The notes beneath the pieces are model-generated. The model saw only the letters and a program-made list of their open reading frames with translations. It was not told where the DNA came from and made no database searches. A program made the position numbers and the translations under genes. Shown piece by piece: positions 1 through 10,020 of a DNA stretch of 51,270 bases (position 1 is its first letter; each line of letters opens with the position of its first letter). The stretch is from Nanobdellota archaeon. Its GTDB lineage: Archaea > Nanobdellota > Nanobdellia > Parvarchaeales > Parvarchaeaceae. The stretch spans positions 1 through 51,270 of the forward strand of contig JAJZNV010000006.1 of NCBI GenBank assembly GCA_021852265.1, in the 5' to 3' direction.

Positions 1-41
1 ATTAAATAGTTGATTTCCAATGATAAAGATAAATAGTTTGC

Positions 42-551
42 TTGAGTAACGATCTTATGGCAAGTAGGGCGCTTAAGAGATACCAATTGGAATATGTAGC
101 TAAGGTACTTGTCATAGTAGGGTTGTTGTTTATTCTTCTTTCTTGGATTGTAGGGGTTTATTATTTTGGAGTTACGGGAAAGATTACGCTGTTTATACCT
201 CCTTTTATATTCACTTGTGTTTTAGCAGTGCTGCTTTTTATGATTAGATACAGATACACATTGTTTGAAAAATATCCTTATCTTATGAACCTGCCATCAT
301 TGTTCTATCGTATCAGAGACCGAAAAGGTTCAAAAAATCAGAGCATTGCATTCAGCATGATCTTCACCGTGCATGCATTGATAATCGCCTTTCTAGGCAT
401 CTTGAGCATGGTTTTGACGTTCAGCGTAGGTTCCGGCATTCAAAGCAAAGGAGTTTCGCCATTTTTATATGGGTATCTTGCAATAATTGTGATTCTGATC
501 GTATCCGTGATATTACAGTACCGCAGGATCTATATTAAGTTTTTGAGATAA
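42..551 (+). CDS. multi-pass membrane protein of unknown function (start may be ATG at 57)
   Basis: 169-aa ORF with about four hydrophobic segments; no recognised family. Confidence 0.6.
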   Translation: MSNDLMASRALKRYQLEYVAKVLVIVGLLFILLSWIVGVYYFGVTGKITLFIPPFIFTCVLAVLLFMIRYRYTLFEKYPYLMNLPSLFYRIRDRKGSKNQSIAFSMIFTVHALIIAFLGILSMVLTFSVGSGIQSKGVSPFLYGYLAIIVILIVSVILQYRRIYIKFLR

Positions 552-810
552 ACTGTATATTAGACAGATAAGTTAAAACAATTCTTTAAATAAGGTAAAG
601 AACTAACTCGAATTTGGATCGAAATCGTTTCTTTATAGAATCTTCATAATTTATCTATTTTTTTCTGTCTTTTTAGCGCACATGGTATAAATGCTTAAAT
701 ACTCGCATATTTCTATACGATTAACATGAGCAAATATATTAAGATACTAACAGGAGTATTTTAGAAAATTTATTATAATGCGATAATTTTTTTATCCTGC
801 CCAGCTAATC

Positions 811-1263
811 CTACCGATTTATACTGGCGATTTTTATCTCGAATTTAAGTGTCTTACCAGATAGTGGAAAGTTAAAGTCAATGATGACATCTTCCCCAAC
901 TACATCAGTTATTAGACCTCTGTGGCCCTGACTGGAAGTGGCAGCCATTCCTATTTTAACCTCATTTTCACCGAACTGTTTCTTTGAAACCTTGATTATC
1001 AACTCTTTTCTAGGCAGTCCATATGCCTTCTCAGGAGAGAGACTTATGCGCTTGGTCTCGCCCGCTTTCATCCCTATAACAGCCTCATCGAAACCACTTA
1101 TTACCTGTCCCGAGCCCACTTCAAATTTTAGAGGTTCTTTTCCTTCATTTGAGTCGAATATAGTGCCATCTTCAAGCGTGCCCTTGTAGAAAACACTGAC
1201 ATTGTCCCCCTTCTTTATAATAAAGTCGTTTGCTTTCTCTACCATTAATATCACATATCCCAA
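811..1263 (-). CDS. FKBP-type (SlyD-like) peptidyl-prolyl cis-trans isomerase, cytosolic
   Basis: GDNVSVFYKGTLEDGTIFDSN...GSGQVISGFDEAVIGMKAGETKRISLSPEKAYG; start probably at the internal MVEKAND. Confidence 0.93.
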   Translation of the reverse strand: MGYVILMVEKANDFIIKKGDNVSVFYKGTLEDGTIFDSNEGKEPLKFEVGSGQVISGFDEAVIGMKAGETKRISLSPEKAYGLPRKELIIKVSKKQFGENEVKIGMAATSSQGHRGLITDVVGEDVIIDFNFPLSGKTLKFEIKIASINR

Positions 1264-1496
1264 TAATCAGTATCAGGAATAACACTCTCCTTAAAAGAAA
1301 TTTCAAATTTCTTCTGCAGGCGTCATTATGTAAGAGTATATACTATTATATTAACGTGTTTGGTGGCTCAATCGACTACTTTTTTGCCAACGCAATTATT
1401 TCATAAAGCGATGGAAGATCTTTGCAGCGAAAGAGTAAGCATAGACAAGTGCTCTTTTAATAAACAGGTAAGTTAATGCAGGGCATGTAATTGACG

Positions 1497-2105
1497 TTAG
1501 CTAAGGTACTTTATCAGCTCATCGGTGGTTACAACATCAAAGAGCTTAGCCATATTTAGAAGGGAGCGTTGATGTGCCTCTTTATCCGTACTGGAGGAAG
1601 AATCTGATGCGACTATTGTATAGAACCCGCGGTTCACGGCGTCACGAGCACTGGATTCAACGCCTACTTCAGTTGATATGCCTGCTATGACCAATGTCTC
1701 TATGCCGGCATTTCTGGCCATCAACTCGAAATTCGTACCGATGAACACGCTTGCAGTATTTTTGTTTAGCACAACCTCATTTTCCTTAGGTATTATCGCT
1801 AACTCGAATGCTTCTTTTGGTAGCTGCGAGAGATTGTACTTCATCTTGGAAGAAGCATATTTTCTTGCAGGCGATTCAAACTCATGCGGCAAAGGTGTTA
1901 TCTTTGTGAAAAATATCGGCATATTTTTCTCACGTGCCTTTGCTATCAATCTATTCATATTAGACAGGAATTCGTCCTTATTGTAAATTCTTTCTACAAG
2001 CATCGTCTGCACGTCCCATACTATGAGAGCAGTGTGCTCTGGATTTATTATCTCTTTGATATTTTCGTATGCTTTTCTAGTCATTTCATACCATAGCATT
2101 AACAA
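1497..2105 (-). CDS. isochorismatase-family hydrolase
   Basis: TALIVWDVQ and VIAGISTEVGVESSARDAVNRGF motifs; the usual nucleophile Cys position is Gly. Confidence 0.85.
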   Translation of the reverse strand: MLMLWYEMTRKAYENIKEIINPEHTALIVWDVQTMLVERIYNKDEFLSNMNRLIAKAREKNMPIFFTKITPLPHEFESPARKYASSKMKYNLSQLPKEAFELAIIPKENEVVLNKNTASVFIGTNFELMARNAGIETLVIAGISTEVGVESSARDAVNRGFYTIVASDSSSSTDKEAHQRSLLNMAKLFDVVTTDELIKYLS

Positions 2106-2199
2106 ATTATAAACTTTTAGGTGCCAGATACCAAATAGTCAGGTGAATATTCACTGTCTTAGCGGTGCCTAGATTTTGTCCGTCATAATGAAACAATTT

Positions 2200-2808
2200 T
2201 TATGGTAACTGAAAAGGTGATTCGTGCGGCAATCTGTATCTCGCTTTTTTTAGGGCCCCCCAGACTTCCTCTAGGTTGCCGCCATCATATCTTATTACCT
2301 GCGGATGCCTGAAGTTTTTGTTGCCCTCGCTAGCAGGCATTATGACTAGACCCCTGTGTCTGTGCTTAAGCCAGCTTTCTATATAAGGTGGGAAATCGTC
2401 GACGAGCACTTTCCCGTACACGAGTCCCTTATCTTGTGTAAGTATCACATCAACATCGTAGCCCATGTTCTTGTCGATCCATTTTTTCTTTCCGGAATAG
2501 GCAGAAGGATTTCTTTTTGGTACTTTAGAGAGGATCACAATCCTAAAACCGAGTTTTTTGGCTATTTTTAGTATATCCCACCCAAGTCTAAATTTTGGAA
2601 GGTTAACCCACCAGTCCTCTTCTCTTTTTATGAGGTTAATTCTCTCCCTGAGATATTCAGGCATCTCTTCGCCGTTGGAATGGACACGCGTCTTTGGCTC
2701 TTTAGGAGACCTGAGCCTTTCCAGACTGTTGAACATAGCTTTATCATAATCACACAGTGTTCCGTCCAAATCGAATAATGCTATCGCTTCTTCATCAAAT
2801 ACCACCAT
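2200..2808 (-). CDS. HAD-superfamily phosphatase (5'-nucleotidase-like)
   Basis: ALFDLDGTLCDYD motif I, VILSKVP motif II, VLVDDFPPY motif IV. Confidence 0.75.
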   Translation of the reverse strand: MVVFDEEAIALFDLDGTLCDYDKAMFNSLERLRSPKEPKTRVHSNGEEMPEYLRERINLIKREEDWWVNLPKFRLGWDILKIAKKLGFRIVILSKVPKRNPSAYSGKKKWIDKNMGYDVDVILTQDKGLVYGKVLVDDFPPYIESWLKHRHRGLVIMPASEGNKNFRHPQVIRYDGGNLEEVWGALKKARYRLPHESPFQLP

Positions 2809-2855
2809 ATGTTAATGATTCGTGCAAATAAATTGTTTTGTACTGGTTAATGAAA

Positions 2856-4019
2856 CTATTGTCCGTTAAGTATGCCTGCAAAACGATTGATTACTGTATC
2901 GTTTACGCTGCCCCAGTCCATGAATCGCCTGCATTCCGTATCCTGGAATGTCGAAAGTTTGCCAAAATCTTTTTTCTGTGAGAGGTATATCTCAGTCCCA
3001 TAATACACGACGGAATTCTTGAATTTTCTCACCTTTCTTATACTATTGTCAATTCTGTTCCTATCGTTTTTCAGTATCCAGGAAATTCTCTGCATATCAT
3101 GGTTATCTGCAAAGGCAAAGTGCTCTGTAGAATAATCTATCTTGTCCTCAGAGTACTGTCGCCTAAGCTTAAAATTCTGCGAGAAGTCGAGGGGCGTCTT
3201 GAATATATTATTTAACGCAGACATCGCAAACTCCTCTGCGTCCGAGTCGCCTATTATATCCCAGTTTTTGCCCTGATTCTTAAAGAGTATAGCACGTAGG
3301 CGCTCTCTCAGTTTCTCTTCGTTTTTTAAAAACCAAAGCGTGTCGAGGTGCTCGGTTTTAATTCCCGTAAGCCATATCTCGGGCATAAACATGAGCCTGT
3401 TGTCAAGTTTAAGGCATTCTGATACAAACTCTGACCAGAACTTTGTAGAGGGGCCTATAGCATGATCCAGTCTGTACCCGTCTATCCCAAATTCTTTTAT
3501 CCAGTAAGAAGCTGCATCAATCAGGTAATTTATCACCTCATCGTTTTCTGTGTTAAGCTTCGGCAGCGTTTTAACATCCAGAAAACACTTATATGTCCCT
3601 GATTTATCAAAAACAAACCATTTTCGATACATGCTACGTTTATCCCTGAAAGCCGAGCGGAAGAAGTTATGCTGATTAGATACATGATTAGCTACGAAAT
3701 CCAATATGACTTTTATTCCAAGTTTATGTGCCTTGTCTACCAGCTGCTTTAAGTCTTTATTGGAACCGAAATGCGGGTCTATCTTATAAAAGTCGAGTAC
3801 AGAGTAGCCGTTGTATTCGGCGGCTTCGGATATAGGCGTAAGCCATATAGCATCGAATCCAAGTTTTTTTATGTATTCAAGTTTATTTTCAACGCCTCTC
3901 AAGTTTCCGCCCATTCTTCTTCTAGAAGTTTTTAAGGCGAGAGCTGCGTCTTTGCGTTTATTGCCCGTCGAAAAGCGATCTACCATTATCTGGTAAACTC
4001 TCATAAGAATAGTATGCAT
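2856..4019 (-). CDS. alpha-amylase family (GH13) glycosidase
   Basis: GFDAIWLTPI, VILDFVANHV, DGYRLDHA (nucleophile Asp), MPEIW (acid/base Glu), FADNHD; short C-terminus. Confidence 0.9.
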   Translation of the reverse strand: MHTILMRVYQIMVDRFSTGNKRKDAALALKTSRRRMGGNLRGVENKLEYIKKLGFDAIWLTPISEAAEYNGYSVLDFYKIDPHFGSNKDLKQLVDKAHKLGIKVILDFVANHVSNQHNFFRSAFRDKRSMYRKWFVFDKSGTYKCFLDVKTLPKLNTENDEVINYLIDAASYWIKEFGIDGYRLDHAIGPSTKFWSEFVSECLKLDNRLMFMPEIWLTGIKTEHLDTLWFLKNEEKLRERLRAILFKNQGKNWDIIGDSDAEEFAMSALNNIFKTPLDFSQNFKLRRQYSEDKIDYSTEHFAFADNHDMQRISWILKNDRNRIDNSIRKVRKFKNSVVYYGTEIYLSQKKDFGKLSTFQDTECRRFMDWGSVNDTVINRFAGILNGQ

Positions 4020-4057
4020 GGATTATTAATAAAAGATATATAATATGTACAACAAGG

Positions 4058-5143
4058 ATGTATATGGTAAGGGTTACTCTCAGGGATATCTATAAATCAT
4101 TCAAGCACAAAAAACAGGCCGTTAGTGTACTGTCTGGTGTTAACCTGGAAATAAACGAGGGGCAATTCACGGTAATACTCGCTCCATCCGGTGAAGGGAA
4201 AACAACTCTCCTTAGAGTTATAGCCGGACTCGAAAGACCGGATAAAGGCGATGTGCTTATTGATGGTAAGAACGTAAATGATTACCCTCCGAAAGACAGG
4301 AATCTGGCCATGGTTTTCCAAAACTATGCAGTATATCCTTTTCTTACGGTTTATGGAAACATAGCATTTCCACTGAAAGTCATGCATGTAGCAAAGGATG
4401 AGATAGACCGGCGTGTAAAAACTGTTGCAAAGATGCTGCAAGTGGACGGGCTTCTAGACAGGAAACCAACGCAGTTATCCGGGGGCCAGAGGCAGAGAGT
4501 AGCTATCGCGAGAGCGCTTGTAAAAGGAACAAAACTGCTTCTTATGGACGAGCCGCTATCAAATTTGGACGCACAGCTGAGGACTTTGGCAAGGGCTGAA
4601 CTTAAGCAGCTTCAAAAAAAACTTGGTATAACAGTTGTATACGTGACACATGACCAGAGTGAAGCTATGGTATTGGCGGATAGAGTCGCGATACTTCACG
4701 CAGGGAAGATAGAAGAGGTAGATGATCCATTAAGTATCTACAGACAGCCGTTAAATACCTGGGTAGCAGGTTTTATAGGGAATCCACCGATGAATCTTAT
4801 AGAAGGAAAACTGGTAAAAAAGCGGACATTCGCATTTAATAAATCAAAGATAAAGATCCCTACAACCGTCGCAAAAAGAATTCTGGGAAATATGGAGACT
4901 GCTATAGTCGGTATAAGACCAGAGGATATAAAACTCGGCAGTGGCGATATCAAAGGAACGGTCACTCTAGTTGAACCGCTGGGATCACAGACTCTTCTGC
5001 ATGTAGCTGTTGGAGATACACAGATAAAAGTTATCGCATTTCATACACACATGATTGAACTTAATAGAAAGGTGTCACTTGATCTGTCCAGTAATAGCAT
5101 GGTTTTCTTCGATAAAAGGACTGGAAAGACTGTAATGGGATGA
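4058..5143 (+). CDS. sugar ABC transporter ATP-binding protein (MalK/UgpC-like)
   Basis: Walker A-like APSGEGKTT, signature LSGGQRQRVAIARAL, Walker B LLLMDEPLSNLD, H-loop VTHDQSEA, C-terminal TOBE-like region. Confidence 0.93.
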   Translation: MYMVRVTLRDIYKSFKHKKQAVSVLSGVNLEINEGQFTVILAPSGEGKTTLLRVIAGLERPDKGDVLIDGKNVNDYPPKDRNLAMVFQNYAVYPFLTVYGNIAFPLKVMHVAKDEIDRRVKTVAKMLQVDGLLDRKPTQLSGGQRQRVAIARALVKGTKLLLMDEPLSNLDAQLRTLARAELKQLQKKLGITVVYVTHDQSEAMVLADRVAILHAGKIEEVDDPLSIYRQPLNTWVAGFIGNPPMNLIEGKLVKKRTFAFNKSKIKIPTTVAKRILGNMETAIVGIRPEDIKLGSGDIKGTVTLVEPLGSQTLLHVAVGDTQIKVIAFHTHMIELNRKVSLDLSSNSMVFFDKRTGKTVMG

Positions 5144-5183
5144 CATTACCTTAGATAGGTGTGCACTATTTTCAAATAGGTTT

Positions 5184-6053
5184 TTATCTTATACCGCTTA
5201 CTGAATACATCTGTGTAAGATACTTCTGGAAAACAATGTATAATGTCACTATCGGCAGCCCCATAAGAATCGAAAAAGCAGCGAATATATTCAGATTCAC
5301 CGCAGCGGTCTGACTACCGGATGCAGTCGCTGAAACATGGTAAAGTCCAAGCATGAGCGTATACAAACTGCCTTTACTTACAAGAACATTTATAACCGCA
5401 TAATCTGTGTACGCCGCTATAAATGCCAGTAGCGTCAGAAATATTACTATAGGCCGCGCTATCCTGAATAACACAGTCAGGAACGCCATGAACCTGCTTT
5501 GCCCATCAACCATAGCAGCTTCTTCATAATCTTTTGGCACGCTGTCTATGAAGATTTTTGACATGTATGCGCCGAATATAGCCGTACCGCTGGCGTAGAT
5601 GAGTATCAAGCCGAGGTAATTATTCAACAACCCGAGATGTGAATAGCTCAGGTATATCGGTATCACGATAGCAGTGAATGGGAAAAACGTCAGAATATAT
5701 AAGAAAACTATAAGCGCCTTCTTTCCAGGGATATTGAGACGTGACAGAGCTATACCTGCTAAAAATGCAGTTGATAAAGCAACGGCTACAGTGCCTGCTG
5801 CGAGTACGAGGCTGTTAATGAGCCATGTAAAGAACGGGCTTGCCATCACTGCTTCGTAAGCTGAAAGTGTAAAATCGGAAAAATTCGGTATAAGTGAGCT
5901 CAGTGAAAGTGTGGCTATAGAGGGTATCTTGCTGAAAGATAAGAGGACTATATAATAAAGTGGGAATAAAGCAAAGATTAGCACCATTCCAATCACTATG
6001 TAAGATAGAGTCCATTTGATGAAATTCAAAACAGTGTATTTATTCACATCCAT
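5184..6053 (-). CDS. sugar ABC transporter permease (MalG-like)
   Basis: six-TM ORF with EAA-type loop DYEEAAMVDGQSRFMAFLTVLFRIARP; next to MalF- and MalE-like genes. Confidence 0.9.
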   Translation of the reverse strand: MDVNKYTVLNFIKWTLSYIVIGMVLIFALFPLYYIVLLSFSKIPSIATLSLSSLIPNFSDFTLSAYEAVMASPFFTWLINSLVLAAGTVAVALSTAFLAGIALSRLNIPGKKALIVFLYILTFFPFTAIVIPIYLSYSHLGLLNNYLGLILIYASGTAIFGAYMSKIFIDSVPKDYEEAAMVDGQSRFMAFLTVLFRIARPIVIFLTLLAFIAAYTDYAVINVLVSKGSLYTLMLGLYHVSATASGSQTAAVNLNIFAAFSILMGLPIVTLYIVFQKYLTQMYSVSGIR

Positions 6054-6061
6054 TATTTACC

Positions 6062-6973
6062 TCAACTTATCATGTCCAATACCTTCGTGTATTTTAACAT
6101 GAAAATTGCCATTATCGCAAGTATCACCACAGAAATTACTGAGAATGCTGCACCGAGGGAATAGTTATAATAAGAAAATGCCTGCGAATACGCGTACACT
6201 GTAAGGGAATAAGTGCTTGTTCCAGGACCACCAGATGTCAACAAATATATCGGATAGAAATTATTCCATGTAAATATAAAACCGCTTATGGATGCAAAGG
6301 CAACTGCACCCTTTATGGAGGGCCAGGTCACGCGCGAAAAACGCTGTAACATATTTGCACCGTCCACCTTTGCCGACTCATGGAATTCATCAGGAACACT
6401 TTGCATTGATGAAAGGAAAAATGCGGTATAATACGGAAATGAAAGCCACAGGTTGGTTATTATAAGCACACTCCATGCAGGGATAACAGAATAAAGCCAA
6501 TTTATTTGTGAGAGTCCAAATAGACTTAGGAACTGATTTATTATACCGAAGTGCGTATTCCACATCCCAGACCATACAAGAAGAGATATAAATGCGGGAA
6601 ACGCCCACGGCAGCAGTATAAGCGTGAATATGGGGAGTTTGAGTTTAAAGCCCTTTTGGTTGAGTATTACTGCCACTAACATCCCCATCAGCACCATCGG
6701 CACTATACTCCCAACAGTCCAGATAAGTGTCTGTAGTATTATTGGATATATCAATCCGCTCTGGAACAGCAGATAATAATTCTGAAAGCCAACGATCGTG
6801 GCGTTGAACAGATGTTGAAGACTAAAGTTAGTGAATGAGATATAAATTCCATAAGCAATGGGGTAAAGGAATATAAATAGAATAAGCCCGATTATTGGTA
6901 AAAGGTACACATAGTTTGTAAGAGCTTTCCCAAAAGTCTTTTCTAATCCAATTTTAAAGGCGTTGGGAAACAT
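6062..6973 (-). CDS. sugar ABC transporter permease (MalF-like)
   Basis: EAA-type loop EFHESAKVDGANMLQRFSRVTWPSIKG; multi-TM. Confidence 0.9.
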   Translation of the reverse strand: MFPNAFKIGLEKTFGKALTNYVYLLPIIGLILFIFLYPIAYGIYISFTNFSLQHLFNATIVGFQNYYLLFQSGLIYPIILQTLIWTVGSIVPMVLMGMLVAVILNQKGFKLKLPIFTLILLPWAFPAFISLLVWSGMWNTHFGIINQFLSLFGLSQINWLYSVIPAWSVLIITNLWLSFPYYTAFFLSSMQSVPDEFHESAKVDGANMLQRFSRVTWPSIKGAVAFASISGFIFTWNNFYPIYLLTSGGPGTSTYSLTVYAYSQAFSYYNYSLGAAFSVISVVILAIMAIFMLKYTKVLDMIS

Positions 6974-7026
6974 ATGGAGTATATCTCATTTATTAGGTAT
7001 AAAACCATCCCAGTCTTTGTGACATC

Positions 7027-8424
7027 TTAGCTACAGGCTGGCAAAGTTATTGTGCCATTACTGGCAACGAATGCCTGTACACAACTAGCTACATCTTGTG
7101 CAGTTATAGTCTTATTTGTGTAATACAATCCCAGCTCAGGGTGCATACCAGATACGCCACTGTAATAATAGTTCATCTGTGGTGTACTTGGTTGAGGAAT
7201 AGTGTGTCCTTGTTCTTGTGCAAGAATGCCCTGTTCCACGCCACTAAATTCTGCAGCTGTTAAATTCTCAGCAGCAGCAAATGGGGGAAGAAGTGTGCCT
7301 GCCTGTGCACTAGAAATCAATTGGGATAATACTACGTTATTTGATGGGAGGTCTCCACTCCCATTATACATCCACGCTTGTGCCTGTGAAGAAGCAAGGA
7401 ATTCTGCAAATGTTATAGAAGCATTAATCTGTGCTGCTGAAGCACCGCTGGCCTGCGGGACCGTTACGGCTATCGCATTTGATCCTAGTATTGGAGCGAA
7501 ATATTGTCCAGTCGATGACACCTTCGGAAGTGGCGCCGCGCCTAGATTAGTACCTAAAGCATTGACAAGTGGTACGAGATCCCAAGGTCCATCAAACATT
7601 ATTGCTGCTTTACCGGTCTCAAATAATTGGCCTTCAAGTCCACTTGCAAAGCTGACACCCGAGCCTGAACCAAGATCAGGGTTTATGTGATTTATAAATG
7701 TTTGATTATACCAAAACTCCAGTGCATTCACCATTGCAGAACTATTTAGTGTCGGTGCACCGTATGTCCCATATTTGAACAGTCCTCCACCAAATCCTGC
7801 TAACCAAGCGGCTTCAACGTACCCATAAGTTGCACCCATCCCATAAGCGAATCCCCAGATTCCTTTGGTGTTATTCAAGTTCGTAAGATATGGTAGCAAT
7901 GCGCCGGTATTTGAAAGCACACTAGAATTAGTGATGTAAGCCTTGTTATAGTACATAAGTATAGAATTTTCATTTAGAGGCAAACCAAATACAACTGTGC
8001 CATTCTGTACTGAAACAGAATTCAGAGGTCCGGTTGCAAACTGTGAGAAGTAAGAAGAACCCAAGTAAGGGTTAAGATTCAGTAGTAATCCTGCGGAATA
8101 AAGCAGACCTTCATCGTTATTCGAGTCTACGTAAACATTCGGGGCCGAGGCCGCTACTGCAGCGGTCTCAAAGTTGGATGTTGAGAGACTGACATTAGTT
8201 ATTAAAACATGTATGTTTGGATGCTGTGCCTCAAATGCAGGCAATATCTTTGAAGCAAATGCATTATACTCAGAAGGAGAGAACGCTTCCCAGAAAGTTA
8301 TACTCACGCCCGTTGAAGGAACTGAAGAAGGTTTATAATAGTAATAGGCAGCGACACCGACTATAGCCACCACAACAACTACAAGAACCGCAACCCACAA
8401 ATTCATCGAGACCTTGTTGGTCAT
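7027..8424 (-). CDS. membrane-anchored extracellular sugar-binding protein (MalE-like)
   Basis: N-terminal TM then SBP_bac_1-like sequence (VSITFWEAFSPSEYNAFASKILPAFEAQHPNI..., KAAIMFDGPWDL); adjacent permeases. Confidence 0.9.
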   Translation of the reverse strand: MTNKVSMNLWVAVLVVVVVAIVGVAAYYYYKPSSVPSTGVSITFWEAFSPSEYNAFASKILPAFEAQHPNIHVLITNVSLSTSNFETAAVAASAPNVYVDSNNDEGLLYSAGLLLNLNPYLGSSYFSQFATGPLNSVSVQNGTVVFGLPLNENSILMYYNKAYITNSSVLSNTGALLPYLTNLNNTKGIWGFAYGMGATYGYVEAAWLAGFGGGLFKYGTYGAPTLNSSAMVNALEFWYNQTFINHINPDLGSGSGVSFASGLEGQLFETGKAAIMFDGPWDLVPLVNALGTNLGAAPLPKVSSTGQYFAPILGSNAIAVTVPQASGASAAQINASITFAEFLASSQAQAWMYNGSGDLPSNNVVLSQLISSAQAGTLLPPFAAAENLTAAEFSGVEQGILAQEQGHTIPQPSTPQMNYYYSGVSGMHPELGLYYTNKTITAQDVASCVQAFVASNGTITLPACS

Positions 8425-8564
8425 GTTAAAATAAGCAAATTATTATATTTAAGTCTTTTTTGGGCCACTCTTACTGTTTAGGGTTGTCCTTTAAGTTTGT
8501 AGCATTCACCTTATATATGGTGTTCCAAGATAAATGATTAAAACTGCTAGCGCAATAGATTTAT

Positions 8565-9077
8565 ATGCTTGAGAACTTCAAAGACAAAAAACCAGAGATA
8601 CCCGCAGGTGTGTATATAGCAAAAACGGCAGAAATAATCGGAGACGTCAGCTTAGGTGAAAACTCCAGTGTATGGAATGGTGCAGTGCTTAGAGGAGACA
8701 TGCACTACATAAAACTCGGGAAGAATGTGAACGTCCAAGATAACGCTATTATCCACGGGACTAGTCCAAATTATCCTACTACTGTAGGGGATAATGTGTC
8801 AATAGGACATGCAGCGATAGTACATGGATGTAAAATTGGAAATAACTGTATAATCGGAATGGGCGCAATAGTATTGGAGGGTGTTGAAGTAGGCGATTGG
8901 TGTATAATCGGCGCTGGTTCAGTCATAACAGAAGGTGCAAAGATTCCAGGTGGAAGCCTTGTGGTAGGGGTGCCTGGACAAATCATCAAGAATCTTACAA
9001 CTGAGCAAAAAGAACGGATAACCCGGAATTGGAAGAATTATATAAGTCTAAAAAATGATTATATAGAAACCAGTTAG
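8565..9077 (+). CDS. gamma-carbonic anhydrase family left-handed beta-helix protein
   Basis: hexapeptide repeats; SSVWNGAVLRGDMHYIKLGKNVNVQDNAIIHG, VSIGHAAIVHGCKIG keeps three His metal-ligand positions. Confidence 0.9.
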   Translation: MLENFKDKKPEIPAGVYIAKTAEIIGDVSLGENSSVWNGAVLRGDMHYIKLGKNVNVQDNAIIHGTSPNYPTTVGDNVSIGHAAIVHGCKIGNNCIIGMGAIVLEGVEVGDWCIIGAGSVITEGAKIPGGSLVVGVPGQIIKNLTTEQKERITRNWKNYISLKNDYIETS

Positions 9078-9088
9078 ATATAACTTAT

Positions 9089-9355
9089 TCAGACTAGCAT
9101 CGAAGCGTATTCTTTGTGCACTTCTATGAAGTGCAGTATGTAAGGGCAGTCTGGCTTTACTTTAAGATTATGTTTTTTTGCATATGCGAACGCCTCCAGA
9201 GCTATCTCAGCAGCAACGCCATGACCTCTATCTTTTACGGGAGTAAACGTGTGATAAATTATCATTACATTTCCATCTATTCTATAAAGAAGGTCGGCTT
9301 CGCCATGCTCCGTAGTCTTCCACATTCTTCCAGACTGATTATTTACTATTGCCAT
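9089..9355 (-). CDS. GNAT-like N-acetyltransferase domain protein (YjdJ/NATD1 type)
   Basis: EADLLYRIDGNVMIIYHTFTPVKDRGHGVAAEIALEAFAYAKKHNLKVKPDCPYI. Confidence 0.85.
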   Translation of the reverse strand: MAIVNNQSGRMWKTTEHGEADLLYRIDGNVMIIYHTFTPVKDRGHGVAAEIALEAFAYAKKHNLKVKPDCPYILHFIEVHKEYASMLV

Positions 9356-9959
9356 TTTTGTGTGCCACTCTGCGGTTAAGCCCCGCAGACGACAATAATG
9401 AACCGGAGAACAACACTGCCCATAAGAGAGTCGGATAGACTATCAGTCTCTCCATACCTCCCGGACCCAGTCCAAAATAGATATTTGTCTCGAGTAGGAT
9501 TGTTGCAGCAAGGCTTACTGCTCCAAGTATTATAGAGGGGTAACGTGCTGCAGTCTTCCAGACAGCTCCATAGTATATAGCGGCGACAGATCCGAAAATA
9601 AATACTGCTGCGGAAAATAGTACATGAACTACACCGAAATTTTCATTGAATGCTCCTACTCCTATCGCACTAACTCCAGCAATAAGCACAAGTGCAGTAA
9701 ATATTCTGCTGTGCATGCCTTTGTACAGGAAATAAGAGCCAATGGCTATCATAAGTCCGAGCAGGATTATTGATGAATTAAAAAGCCATGCAGAGCTGCC
9801 GACGCCAAGGTCGCTTATATAATTATTTGATATGCTGTACCCTGCATAAAGCGCTTCGGATACAAACATCGCTATAATAAAATATATCGCACCGAGTCCA
9901 ATGAGAAGCCCCGCGATTTGAAGGTCGGATAAGTCCGATTTCATATAACTTTCTATCAT
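9339..9959 (-). CDS. DUF998-like multi-pass membrane protein
   Basis: YAGYSISNNYISDLGVGSSAWLFNSSIILLG and GAFNENFGVVHVLFSAAVF patterns. Confidence 0.7.
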   Translation of the reverse strand: MIESYMKSDLSDLQIAGLLIGLGAIYFIIAMFVSEALYAGYSISNNYISDLGVGSSAWLFNSSIILLGLMIAIGSYFLYKGMHSRIFTALVLIAGVSAIGVGAFNENFGVVHVLFSAAVFIFGSVAAIYYGAVWKTAARYPSIILGAVSLAATILLETNIYFGLGPGGMERLIVYPTLLWAVLFSGSLLSSAGLNRRVAHKNGNSK

Positions 9960-10020
9960 TTCATTATTTAATACTTTAGTTTCTGAGATCGTTTATTAAC
10001 GTGAAGATACATTTATTTGA

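Noticed and set aside
726-764. 12-codon ORF MSKYIKILTGVF after a TATA-like element in the 552-810 gap
   Set aside because: Too short to support; could be chance or an orphan promoter/ncRNA, with no further evidence.
1380-1480. minus-strand fragment CKDLPSLYEIIALAKK* suggestive of a gene remnant
   Set aside because: Short, no start codon, no identifiable parent family.
7202-7690. 162-aa plus-strand ORF
   Set aside because: Antisense to the MalE-like gene; Ala/Pro/Cys-rich spurious translation.
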